A stretch of 64,000 nucleotides of DNA, taken from Siphonobacter curvatus. GTDB taxonomy: Bacteria > Bacteroidota > Bacteroidia > Cytophagales > Spirosomataceae. The position numbers and the translations under genes were made by a program. The notes below the pieces were generated by a model. That model did no database searches. It was not told where the DNA came from and worked only from the letters and a program-made list of their open reading frames with translations. This document shows positions 25,830 through 33,179 of this stretch, one piece after another (positions within the stretch are counted from its first letter, which is position 1; every line of letters starts with the position of its first letter). Location of the stretch: contig NZ_PTRA01000001.1 in the NCBI RefSeq assembly GCF_002943425.1, positions 1,178,001-1,242,000 on the forward strand, given 5' to 3'.

Positions 25830-28800
25830 TTAGAAACCCAGACTCAGGTTGAAGCCCATACTGCGGGAAGAGGGAAGTTCGCCGTAGCCAAAGCCTTGAG
25901 CATTACCGCCATTGGCGTCAATTTCGGGGTCGGCGTGGGGATGGTTTTTGAACAACATGGCCACGTTCCGTCCCACCACTGAAATCTTGGCCGATTGCAG
26001 TCGCAGTCGTTTAATGAAAGCCGAGGGAATCTGGTAGCCCAGCGACACTTCCCGTAACTTCACGTAGGAAGCATCGAAAATGGCCGCTTCGTGATAGTTA
26101 CGCGGGTTGTTGTAACCGTAATACTGATTGGCCGAAACGATGGTTGAGTTCGGCGTGAAAGTGTACGCACCTTCGGCACTACGGACGGCGGTTACGCCTT
26201 TTCCAATGACGCCTTCTTCCCGTCCAAGGGCCGTTTCGGCGTACTGGCCCGTCCAGCGGGCATTAGCCGTTCCTTCGTCGTACATATCGCCGCCAATTTT
26301 CGCGTCGATGAGAGCCGATAGGATGAGGCCTTTGTAGGAAAAGGTATTCGAGAAACCACCCATCCAGTCGGGTTGTACGTTCCCCAGAATTTTCTGCGTA
26401 GTCGATTTGACGGGTAATCCGTTCGTGAGTACCAACTGACCCGCGTATTGACCCGTTGGATCATAGTACGCGGCGGAGGGATCGCTGCTTTGTACCCGCT
26501 CGAATCCGTAGCCGTACAGCGTTCCGTAGGGTTGGCCCGCCCGGGCTTCGAGGGTCAGTCCCCGCCGTTCGTTGATAACCAGGTTGTTAAGTACACCCGG
26601 TAGGAGTTCTAGTACGGTATTGCGGTTGCGGGCAAAGTTTAGAGCCACGTCCCAGGTAAACCCATTGTCAAGCTTGACAGGCGTACCCGTCAGGCTGATT
26701 TCCAGGCCCCGGTTCCGCATTTTTCCGATGTTCTGAATGGCACTGTTATAGCCCGTTGCCTTCGAGAGCTGAACGGGAATGATCTGATCTTTCGTCGTCT
26801 GACTGTAATAAGTAACGTCCAGACCGAGTTTGCCCCGGAAGAAGCGAGCCTCCAGACCTACTTCCTGCCCCGTCGTGATTTCGGGCTTCAGGGTGGGGTT
26901 AGGTTTACGCGTCGGTACGTAAAATTCGGGTAGGGAGCCGTTCCAGGAAGTTCCGGCAGTATACACTTCGGCCAGTCCGTAGGGATCCGTATCGTTACCT
27001 ACCTGAGCCAGACTGCCGCGTACTTTTAAAAACGAAAGGACGTTGTTTTTTAAACTGGGTACCAGATCCGAAACCACCGCACTCAGAGCCGCCGAGGGGT
27101 AGAAATAACTGCGGTTGTTTGAGGGCAGGGTAGATGACCAATCGTTTCGGGCGGTTACATCCAGAAAGAGCATATTCTGCCAGCCAAAGTTCACAGCTCC
27201 GAATACCGATTGACTTTCCTTGCGTTCGATGGCACTGGCTACGGTGTTCTGCGTAGCAATGGAGTTCGATAGGTTATATACGCCATCAATTACCAGCTGA
27301 CCCACATTGGTATAATTGCGTTTGTAGTAGTTAGTACGCAACAGAGCACCCGCCGTAGCATTGATCGAGAACGCTTCCGTGATGTCTTTTTTGTAAGTCA
27401 ACAGAACGTCGGTATTGGTTTCCTGCCGCCGCAGTACTTCTTCGTTGTAGGCACCGTACGAGCGGGAACCGTTCCGGACGCGTTCGAAATTGCTGACGGC
27501 AATGACGGTCTGCGTCCAGAGATCCGTACCCGAACGTAGGGTTAGCGTTAGATCATCAAGAATTTTGTAATTCAGAGCAATGTTTCCGACGAGGCGATCT
27601 CGCGTATCCGATGTGGGCAGCATTTCCTGACTGTAGTAGGGGTTCGTAAAGAAGGTATGCTGCCAGTTCGGTGGATCCGTATCGCCGGGAGGCTGGATGT
27701 GAACACTGGTATAGCTTCGCCAATCACGTAATTTATTCCAGTCGGTTTGTCGGTGCGACCAGATAAACTCCTGACCACCCGTATAGCCCCGGTTACCCGA
27801 GCCGCTTTTGATGTACTCGGCGGAGACGTTTACGCTTAGTTTAGGGGTGAAATTGTAATGGCTATTCAGTTTATAGTTATTGCGGTGGAAATCATTGAAA
27901 TACATAATGCCTTTCTGATCCAGTCGACCTAAACCGAGGCGGAAACTTCCTTTTTCATTACCACCGGAGATAGCCACGTTGTTGGACCAGGTACTGCCCG
28001 TCTGCCAGAAATCCCGGTAGTTGCTGGGCATGGGCGTGAGCGGAGCCACGTCCGTACCCGTCCACCACTGGCGAACCAGCCGGCCATCCATCGGGGCACC
28101 CCAGCTTTCATCGGTTCCCTCTGTACCCGTCAGTGGAGCATTCGGACCGTAGACAGCCCGGTACTGAGCAATTTCTGCCGGATCGGTAATCGAGCCACTC
28201 CAGCCGTTGCGGTACCAGGTGCGATACCCGTTTCCACCGCCGTAAGTGTTCTGAAAATTGGGTGAAATCCAGGGCCGTTCGACGGTATAGTTGGTATTCA
28301 CTTCCACGCCGATTCCCTGCTGACCGGAGCCGTCTTTCGTCGTAATCAAAATCACGCCGTTAGCCGCCCGCGAACCGTAGAGGGCCGAAGCCGAGGGGCC
28401 TTTCAGTACCGAAACATCCTTGATGTTTTCGGGGTTGATGTCGGCAATACCACCGCCCAGTCGCTTGCTGAAACTCTGCTCGATGGGTACGCCATCGATG
28501 ACAATGAGGGGCTGGTTGTTGTTAGTAATGGAAGAGGCACCCCGAATTTGAATCGTTGAACCCGAACCCGGACCGGTACCCGCCTGAATGCGTAGCCCTG
28601 CTACTTTACCCGACAGGGCATTGGCCACGTTGGCAGGCCGAACTTCCGAAACGGCCTTTCCACCAATGCTTTGCTGAGCGTAGCCCAGGGCCTTTTTCTC
28701 CCGCTGAATACCCAGAGCGGTTACCACCACTTCCGTGAGCTGACCCGCTTCCGGTTTCAAATACACGTCAAGCGAAGTCTGGGTCGTTACGGTTACTTCC

Positions 28801-29045
28801 TGCTTGATATAGCCAATGAAGGAAATGACCAGCGTAGCTCCGCCCGAGGGAAGGGTAAGTTTGAATTTGCCTTCGGTGTCGGTAGTAGTACCGATGGTGG
28901 TTCCTTTGATGGATACCGAAGTGCCGGGTAGACCGAGTTTATCGTCGTCGGAGAAGACCTTTCCGATCAAAACCTGATCCTGAGCGGAAACAGCCATCGA
29001 CCAACCCATTAATATGGCAAACAGCCAGAGTAATTTTCTCTTCAT
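25830..29045 (-). CDS. SusC/RagA-family TonB-linked outer-membrane protein
   Basis: TonB-dependent importer of 1071 residues. After the signal MKRKLLWLFAILMGWSMAVSAQ comes a carboxypeptidase-regulatory-like (CNA-type) domain (VLIGKVFSDDDKLGLPGTSV), then the TonB box region TEVVVTALGIQREKKALGYA, the SusC-type plug with IQIRGASSITNNNQPLIVIDGVP and ALYGSRAANGVILITTK, and a 22-strand barrel ending in SMGFNLSLGF. I start at ATG 29045, where the signal begins; the earlier in-frame start at 29144 precedes no signal. It leads an operon with susD, a lipoprotein and an exported aminotransferase. No ECF sigma/anti-sigma pair lies next to it; the long leader upstream could carry the control instead. Confidence 0.95.
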   Translation of the reverse strand: MKRKLLWLFAILMGWSMAVSAQDQVLIGKVFSDDDKLGLPGTSVSIKGTTIGTTTDTEGKFKLTLPSGGATLVISFIGYIKQEVTVTTQTSLDVYLKPEAGQLTEVVVTALGIQREKKALGYAQQSIGGKAVSEVRPANVANALSGKVAGLRIQAGTGPGSGSTIQIRGASSITNNNQPLIVIDGVPIEQSFSKRLGGGIADINPENIKDVSVLKGPSASALYGSRAANGVILITTKDGSGQQGIGVEVNTNYTVERPWISPNFQNTYGGGNGYRTWYRNGWSGSITDPAEIAQYRAVYGPNAPLTGTEGTDESWGAPMDGRLVRQWWTGTDVAPLTPMPSNYRDFWQTGSTWSNNVAISGGNEKGSFRLGLGRLDQKGIMYFNDFHRNNYKLNSHYNFTPKLSVNVSAEYIKSGSGNRGYTGGQEFIWSHRQTDWNKLRDWRSYTSVHIQPPGDTDPPNWQHTFFTNPYYSQEMLPTSDTRDRLVGNIALNYKILDDLTLTLRSGTDLWTQTVIAVSNFERVRNGSRSYGAYNEEVLRRQETNTDVLLTYKKDITEAFSINATAGALLRTNYYKRNYTNVGQLVIDGVYNLSNSIATQNTVASAIERKESQSVFGAVNFGWQNMLFLDVTARNDWSSTLPSNNRSYFYPSAALSAVVSDLVPSLKNNVLSFLKVRGSLAQVGNDTDPYGLAEVYTAGTSWNGSLPEFYVPTRKPNPTLKPEITTGQEVGLEARFFRGKLGLDVTYYSQTTKDQIIPVQLSKATGYNSAIQNIGKMRNRGLEISLTGTPVKLDNGFTWDVALNFARNRNTVLELLPGVLNNLVINERRGLTLEARAGQPYGTLYGYGFERVQSSDPSAAYYDPTGQYAGQLVLTNGLPVKSTTQKILGNVQPDWMGGFSNTFSYKGLILSALIDAKIGGDMYDEGTANARWTGQYAETALGREEGVIGKGVTAVRSAEGAYTFTPNSTIVSANQYYGYNNPRNYHEAAIFDASYVKLREVSLGYQIPSAFIKRLRLQSAKISVVGRNVAMLFKNHPHADPEIDANGGNAQGFGYGELPSSRSMGFNLSLGF

Positions 29046-29244
29046 GATAAGGGTCAAGTGTGTGAACAAGCGGGAAGTAGCTTCGGCAAGCCCATTCTGC
29101 GGCCCTCTGCGGGTTTGCCTTCGCCTGGGGTAAGCGAAATGCATTCAATCAGGTTTTACTGCATAGAAAGGAACAGATTCAAAATGACTGGTAATGGGTA
29201 GTTTAAGCAGTAATTTGGGAATCAGGGGCTACTGGAATGATAAG

Positions 29245-29309
29245 GTTACGAACGGCCGCAGGTCAGGGAAAGGGCCGCAATCTTTCCCGGTGACCTGCGG
29301 AACCGTAAC
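29245..29309 (-). promoter_or_regulatory. large hairpin in the susC upstream region
   Basis: Three matched segments build one long stem: GTTACG (29245-29250) with CGTAAC (29304-29309), CCGCAGGTCA (29256-29265) with TGACCTGCGG (29291-29300), and GGGAAAG (29266-29272) with CTTTCCC (29282-29288). That is 23 base pairs with small bulges and a 9-base loop. It ends about 200 bases before the susC ATG on the minus strand; no T-run follows, so an RNA regulatory element or attenuator fits better than a terminator. Confidence 0.5.
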
Positions 29310-29441
29310 GTAAACTGAATGAATCTACTTCCGGAAAGTAGCTCATGCAGTGGCTGAAGTGCTACGGGAACGGACGGCCCGTGAGTCACTGGAACTGTTA
29401 TGTCAGAAATCGAGAAAGAGTAGTTTCAGTACGGAGAATCG

Positions 29442-29470
29442 GAATTGACGTTAAGTATATACGTCAATTC
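29442..29470. promoter_or_regulatory. perfect inverted repeat, possible operator
   Basis: GAATTGACGT (29442-29451) and ACGTCAATTC (29461-29470) are perfect 10-base arms around a 9-base AT-rich centre. A second short palindrome, CGTAAA-C-TTTACG, follows at 29475-29487. The pair suggests a dimeric regulator site. Confidence 0.4.
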
Positions 29471-29851
29471 ATTGCGTAAACTTTACGGGTATAAAGTCTA
29501 CTTCTCTACTGAAGCAAATCCTCCAAGTGCGGCCAGGAATATTTGCGATAAGAAGACTTACTGAACTTGAATTTTTTATAGGTACAACATTATAGGCAAA
29601 AATTCAAAAAACCAAATTATGAACTTTATTTTTTGCTTCATTCGAGATAATATTTTGATAAAATCAAATTAATCAAAATTAAATTAATGATATAAATAAA
29701 GTTTTTATTAAAAAAATGCAATGAAACTTAACAAGTAGGTTTTCGAGTAAGCTTTCAATGGAAGCGATCTAAATTGAATAATTCTAATACACATATACTA
29801 AATCCCTGCTGAGGTAGTTTTTATAGAAGACTGATACAAAGGTTTTTAGCG

Positions 29852-29882
29852 TTGTTAATGCGTAGACCTACGATTTAATTTG
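29852..29882 (+). promoter_or_regulatory. promoter of the RlpA-like gene
   Basis: TTG at 29852-29854, 20-base spacer, then TTAATTTG at 29875-29882 (7 of 8 matches to TAnnTTTG). The start of transcription would be near 29887, about 50 bases before ATG 29937, which supports that start over the open frame at 29880. Confidence 0.5.
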
Positions 29883-29936
29883 GCAGTTTGGACGATTGCG
29901 TTCATTTTTGTGCTGCTTACCGAATCCATATACCCC

Positions 29937-30410
29937 ATGAATGTACCCGTATTGAAGATTTCGGCTCTTTTGAGTTGTTTGACTTTCTGCAAAGCAAAAG
30001 CACAGAGTATCAAAGAATTAACGGGTTTGGCCTCTATTTATCATTCCAAATTTGAGGGAAAAAAGACGGCAGCTGGCGAATTATTCAACCAGACGTTCCT
30101 CACAGCGGCCCACCGTAGTTTACCGTTTAATTCACTCGTTGAAGTAATTAATCCGCTCACTCAGAAGTCCATCATCGTTCGAATTAATGATCGGGGCCCT
30201 TATGGACATCATCGCCTGATTGATATTTCGGAAACTGGAGCCCGCCTGCTGGGTTTTTTAGGCAAGGGGGTAGGTGAAGTAAAGCTGCGAATTTTACGTT
30301 GGGGCGGGGCCACGTCTCCCAAACCACTGGCTGACCTTGATCCACAAGTGACGTACTTTGCCGCGGATTCCTTACTGCGGCGTAAAACGGATCTTCGGAT
30401 TCATCACTAG
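29937..30410 (+). CDS. septal ring lytic transglycosylase RlpA-family protein
   Basis: Exported protein of 157 residues with a double-psi beta-barrel. The signal MNVPVLKISALLSCLTFCKAKAQ could be cut after AKA or lipidated at an internal Cys; the first is more likely. The RlpA pattern is complete: GLASIYHSKFEGKKTAAGELF, LTAAHRSLPFNSLVEVINP and VRINDRGPYGHHRLIDISE, the last carrying the catalytic-site Asp. Proteins of this group cleave denuded glycan strands or act as DPBB-fold wall-binding proteins. No SPOR domain is present. It is followed at 83 bases by an unrelated small gene. Confidence 0.88.
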   Translation: MNVPVLKISALLSCLTFCKAKAQSIKELTGLASIYHSKFEGKKTAAGELFNQTFLTAAHRSLPFNSLVEVINPLTQKSIIVRINDRGPYGHHRLIDISETGARLLGFLGKGVGEVKLRILRWGGATSPKPLADLDPQVTYFAADSLLRRKTDLRIHH

Positions 30411-30492
30411 ATTAAATCTCTCCAATCTCGGCACTATTTTTTCCAAAGCCGTTTCGGGTTTTGTACCTTCGCACAGACTAATCACAACGAGT

Positions 30493-30924
30493 ATGGATGA
30501 GACGCTTCACCCGCTTTCCTGGCTATCCGGCCTGGTTTGGGGTAAATCCGAGGAAGAGTCCTCCGTCGAGGACGCGGTAGTATATCTGTATCGAGTGGGG
30601 GAGAAAAAAGCTTTTTTCCGCCGCTTTAAAGTATGGATCAACGGCAAATACATTGGTAAACTCGATAGCTGGGGTAGCATGGCTCTTAAACTGGAGCCGG
30701 GTACCGTCCGTATCGAAACGGCTTTGAGTGGACTAACGCTAGTACCCCGGCTGCGGCAGGAGGTCACGCTGGATGTACTGCCCGGTTGTGAGTATTACAT
30801 TGAAGGCAATCACCGGTCCGGTATCCTCCGGGGTTCGCTTAGTTTGAGTGAAGTGACCGAACCAACGTTCCGTAAATACGCCGACCAGCTCAAAAACATT
30901 GGCTGGCGGAAACTGAAGAATTAA
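30493..30924 (+). CDS. DUF2846-like hypothetical protein
   Basis: A 143-residue protein without a signal or membrane segment at its N-terminus. The middle resembles the DUF2846/PEGA pattern: VYLYRVGEKKAFFRRFKVWI, then NGKYIGKLDSWGSMALKLEP, then GTVRIETALSG, and a late CEYYIEG. In that family a beta-sandwich displays a short ligand-binding loop; members are mostly lipoproteins, unlike this one. I start at ATG 30493 since the sequence before it is not conserved in kind. A strong terminator follows directly. The function is unknown. Confidence 0.6.
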   Translation: MDETLHPLSWLSGLVWGKSEEESSVEDAVVYLYRVGEKKAFFRRFKVWINGKYIGKLDSWGSMALKLEPGTVRIETALSGLTLVPRLRQEVTLDVLPGCEYYIEGNHRSGILRGSLSLSEVTEPTFRKYADQLKNIGWRKLKN

Positions 30925-30929
30925 TACAG

Positions 30930-30956
30930 GCCCTGTCCATGAGACAGGGCTTTTTT
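30930..30956 (+). terminator. Rho-independent terminator
   Basis: GCCCTGTC (30930-30937) and GACAGGGC (30943-30950) form a stem with a 5-base loop, followed by TTTTTTCTT. Confidence 0.9.
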
Positions 30957-31002
30957 CTTGCCCTTCGAGTATGTACGCCGGCATCTGTTCTTATTTTGGC
31001 GT

Positions 31003-32850
31003 ATGAAATCAAATTCCTTTTGGCTCGGGCTGGCCTTTTTTCAGGTACTCAATGGCTACGCCCAGACGGGTAGTCCGCAGGAACCCGTCCGGTATATCGG
31101 TGGCGAAACCATCGATCCTACGCTTCACGAAGGTCGTCTACGGTACGCCATTGGTACCGAAAACCGACAAACCCTGCGGGCCAACCGTACCCACCCCGAA
31201 ACCGCCGACGACCACGGCTGGACGTACAACCACGCCTCGAATCTCTGTTACTGGAACGGCACGTTCTACCAGCAATACCTGAGCAATCCCGTGGATGAAC
31301 ACGTGGCTCCGGGCCAAACGCTGGTCATGACTTCCAAAGACGGTCGGCACTGGAATAAACCTCAGGTGGTGTTTCCGCCGTATCAGGCTCCGGCGGGCGT
31401 CAAAATTCCGGAAGAGTACAAGGGCTACATGATGCACCAGCGAATGGGTTTCTACGTAGCTCCGAATGGTCGGTTGCTGGTGCTGGCTTTCTACGGTCAT
31501 ACCGAAGATCCCTTCGGAAAAGGAGGAATCGGACGGGTGGTACGCGAAGCCTACAAAGACGGAACCTACGGACCCATTTATTTCATTCGCTACACCAGTC
31601 ACGCTAATTGGAATGAATCCAATACGAGTTATCCGTTCTATAAAAAAGCAACGGATGCGGCTTTTGTAAAAGCCTGCGACGATCTGCTGAAGAATCCGCT
31701 CATGACCTTTCAGTGGTACGACGAAGACAATGGTCTCGACGGCTTTTATAACCACAAAAAGGCTGGACAAGCCCTGTCGTATTACCACCGCAAAGACGGA
31801 AAAGTGGTCGCTCTCTGGAAGAAGTCACTCACGGCTCTTTCCTCGGATGAAGGCAAGACGTTCTCCCAACCCGTGAAAGTCCCCACGCTGGTTATGTCCG
31901 GCGGGAAGCAATGGGGGCAGCGGACGGATGATGGCCGCTACGCCCTGAGTTACAATCCCATCGAACAAACGCAGTACCGCTTTCCATTAGTCGTGGTGAC
32001 AGGCGACGACGGGATTCTGTTTGATCACATGCTACTGATTCAGGGAGAATTACCGCCCCGACGGTATACCGGTCGCTGGAAGGATTTCGGTCCCTGTTAC
32101 ATGCGGGGCATCGAAGAAGGGAATGGAAACCCGCCGGGGAATGACCTGTGGATGAGTTACAGCATGAACAAGGAAGATATCTGGGTTAGTCGGACGCCCG
32201 TACCCGTCACGTACCGCGTAAAAGGTACGGTAAAAGACAATTTTGATGCGTTAGAAACCGAAGGGGCCATTCCTGATTGGAACATTTACGCTCCGAAATG
32301 GGCTCCGGTATCAGTAGTCGAAACGCCCGGGAAATCGGGCAAAAGTCTCTTGCTGGCAGACCAGGATTTGTACGATTACGCCCGGGCCATCCGGGTATTT
32401 GAAGAAGGAACCCAGGTAACGACAAAACTGAAGGTATACGCCGATCCAGCCAATACGGGTATGCTGGACATCGACCTGACCGATCAATATGGGAACCGAC
32501 CCGTACGGATTCGCTTTAATGAAAAAAATCAGCTTATGGCTACGGATGGCAGTACGGAGAAAGTACTACAATCCTACGAAAAAGGTCGCTGGTATGAGCT
32601 GGAAGTCCAGACGAAAGCAATGCCGGATGGACACTATTCGGTGAAAGTCAACGGCAAAACCGTACTGGAAAAAGCTCAGCTGGCCGAAGCGGTTAAATCC
32701 ATTGAACGTTTATCGCTTCGGACCGGACCCTACCGAAATCTACCCAACCGACAAACGCCCAACGAAACCAATGACCCGCCTTTACCAAATGCGGATATTC
32801 CTACGTCACCCACGCGGTTCTATCTTGATGAGGTGGTGATTGGAAAGTAG
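31003..32850 (+). CDS. secreted beta-propeller (sialidase/BNR-fold) protein with C-terminal concanavalin-like domain
   Basis: Exported protein of 615 residues. The signal SFWLGLAFFQVLNGYAQ is followed by a propeller of about 400 residues with BNR/Asp-box-like turns: TSKDGRHWNKPQVVF and SSDEGKTFSQPVKV. Its opening (NHASNLCYWNGTFYQQYLS) and ASP/Trp-rich active-site-like loops recall secreted polysaccharide-active propellers such as GH33 sialidases or the GH145 rhamnosidase group. From about residue 415 (VKGTVKDNFDALETEGAIP) a second beta-sandwich follows, as in concanavalin-like lectin domains. The substrate is unknown. It starts at ATG 31003; the sequence TTATTTTG lies 4 bases before that ATG. 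The TonB-dependent receptor downstream may be a functional partner. Confidence 0.75.
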   Translation: MKSNSFWLGLAFFQVLNGYAQTGSPQEPVRYIGGETIDPTLHEGRLRYAIGTENRQTLRANRTHPETADDHGWTYNHASNLCYWNGTFYQQYLSNPVDEHVAPGQTLVMTSKDGRHWNKPQVVFPPYQAPAGVKIPEEYKGYMMHQRMGFYVAPNGRLLVLAFYGHTEDPFGKGGIGRVVREAYKDGTYGPIYFIRYTSHANWNESNTSYPFYKKATDAAFVKACDDLLKNPLMTFQWYDEDNGLDGFYNHKKAGQALSYYHRKDGKVVALWKKSLTALSSDEGKTFSQPVKVPTLVMSGGKQWGQRTDDGRYALSYNPIEQTQYRFPLVVVTGDDGILFDHMLLIQGELPPRRYTGRWKDFGPCYMRGIEEGNGNPPGNDLWMSYSMNKEDIWVSRTPVPVTYRVKGTVKDNFDALETEGAIPDWNIYAPKWAPVSVVETPGKSGKSLLLADQDLYDYARAIRVFEEGTQVTTKLKVYADPANTGMLDIDLTDQYGNRPVRIRFNEKNQLMATDGSTEKVLQSYEKGRWYELEVQTKAMPDGHYSVKVNGKTVLEKAQLAEAVKSIERLSLRTGPYRNLPNRQTPNETNDPPLPNADIPTSPTRFYLDEVVIGK

Positions 32851-32870
32851 TTAGGCAGTTAGGAACGCGT

Positions 32871-32930
32871 AGGTACTGACTACTTATGGGTGCAGGATTC
32901 CAAGCCTACACCCATAAGTAGTCAGTACCT
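32871..32930. repeat. perfect 22-bp inverted repeat with 16-base loop
   Basis: Arms at 32871-32892 and 32909-32930 are exact reverse complements; each begins or ends with AGGTACTGACTAC. There is no T-run after it (TTCAGCATAA follows), so it is unlikely to be a simple terminator, although it comes 20 bases after the propeller gene. It may be a mobile or REP-type repeat, or stabilise the 3' end of the message. Confidence 0.65.
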
Positions 32931-33009
32931 TTCAGCATAAGTCGTATTTAAAGATTACAATTTTCTTCATAAAGTCTACTAAAACTATATACTATATCTT
33001 TTATTTCAT

Positions 33010-33017
33010 TAGTTTTG
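33010..33017 (+). promoter_or_regulatory. possible -7 box of the TonB-dependent receptor
   Basis: TAGTTTTG matches TAnnTTTG exactly. It lies 163 bases before ATG 33180, in AT-rich sequence, but has no clear TTG at -33. The space 32931-33179 has no other feature. Confidence 0.25.
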
Positions 33018-33179
33018 CCACCGCAACTTTCAAAAGCCATCTATGATTCCAAGAGTCGTCCCTTATTGTTGAAACCTTCCTGACTTTCAATAGCGGATTT
33101 CTTCTAGAAGTTACCGTGATTTTAACCCATTTGTAGTATAAACCATACATCTGTCCCAAGACGTTTCTTTCGCTTGTAC

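Larger units (their letters stand above)
29146..29851. other. gene-free region upstream of susC, rich in inverted repeats, AT-rich at its right end
   Basis: No credible ORF. From left to right it holds a long hairpin (29245-29309), a short one around CTACTTCCGGAAAGTAG (29331-29347), a perfect 10-base inverted repeat (29442-29470), CGTAAA-C-TTTACG (29475-29487), and then a strongly AT-rich stretch (about 29560-29760). It forms the upstream part of both the susC operon (minus) and the RlpA-like gene (plus). Confidence 0.6.

Noticed and set aside
29046-29144. 33-codon N-terminal extension of SusC
   Set aside because: It is Arg-rich and precedes a perfect signal peptide at ATG 29045, which would be buried if the extension were used.
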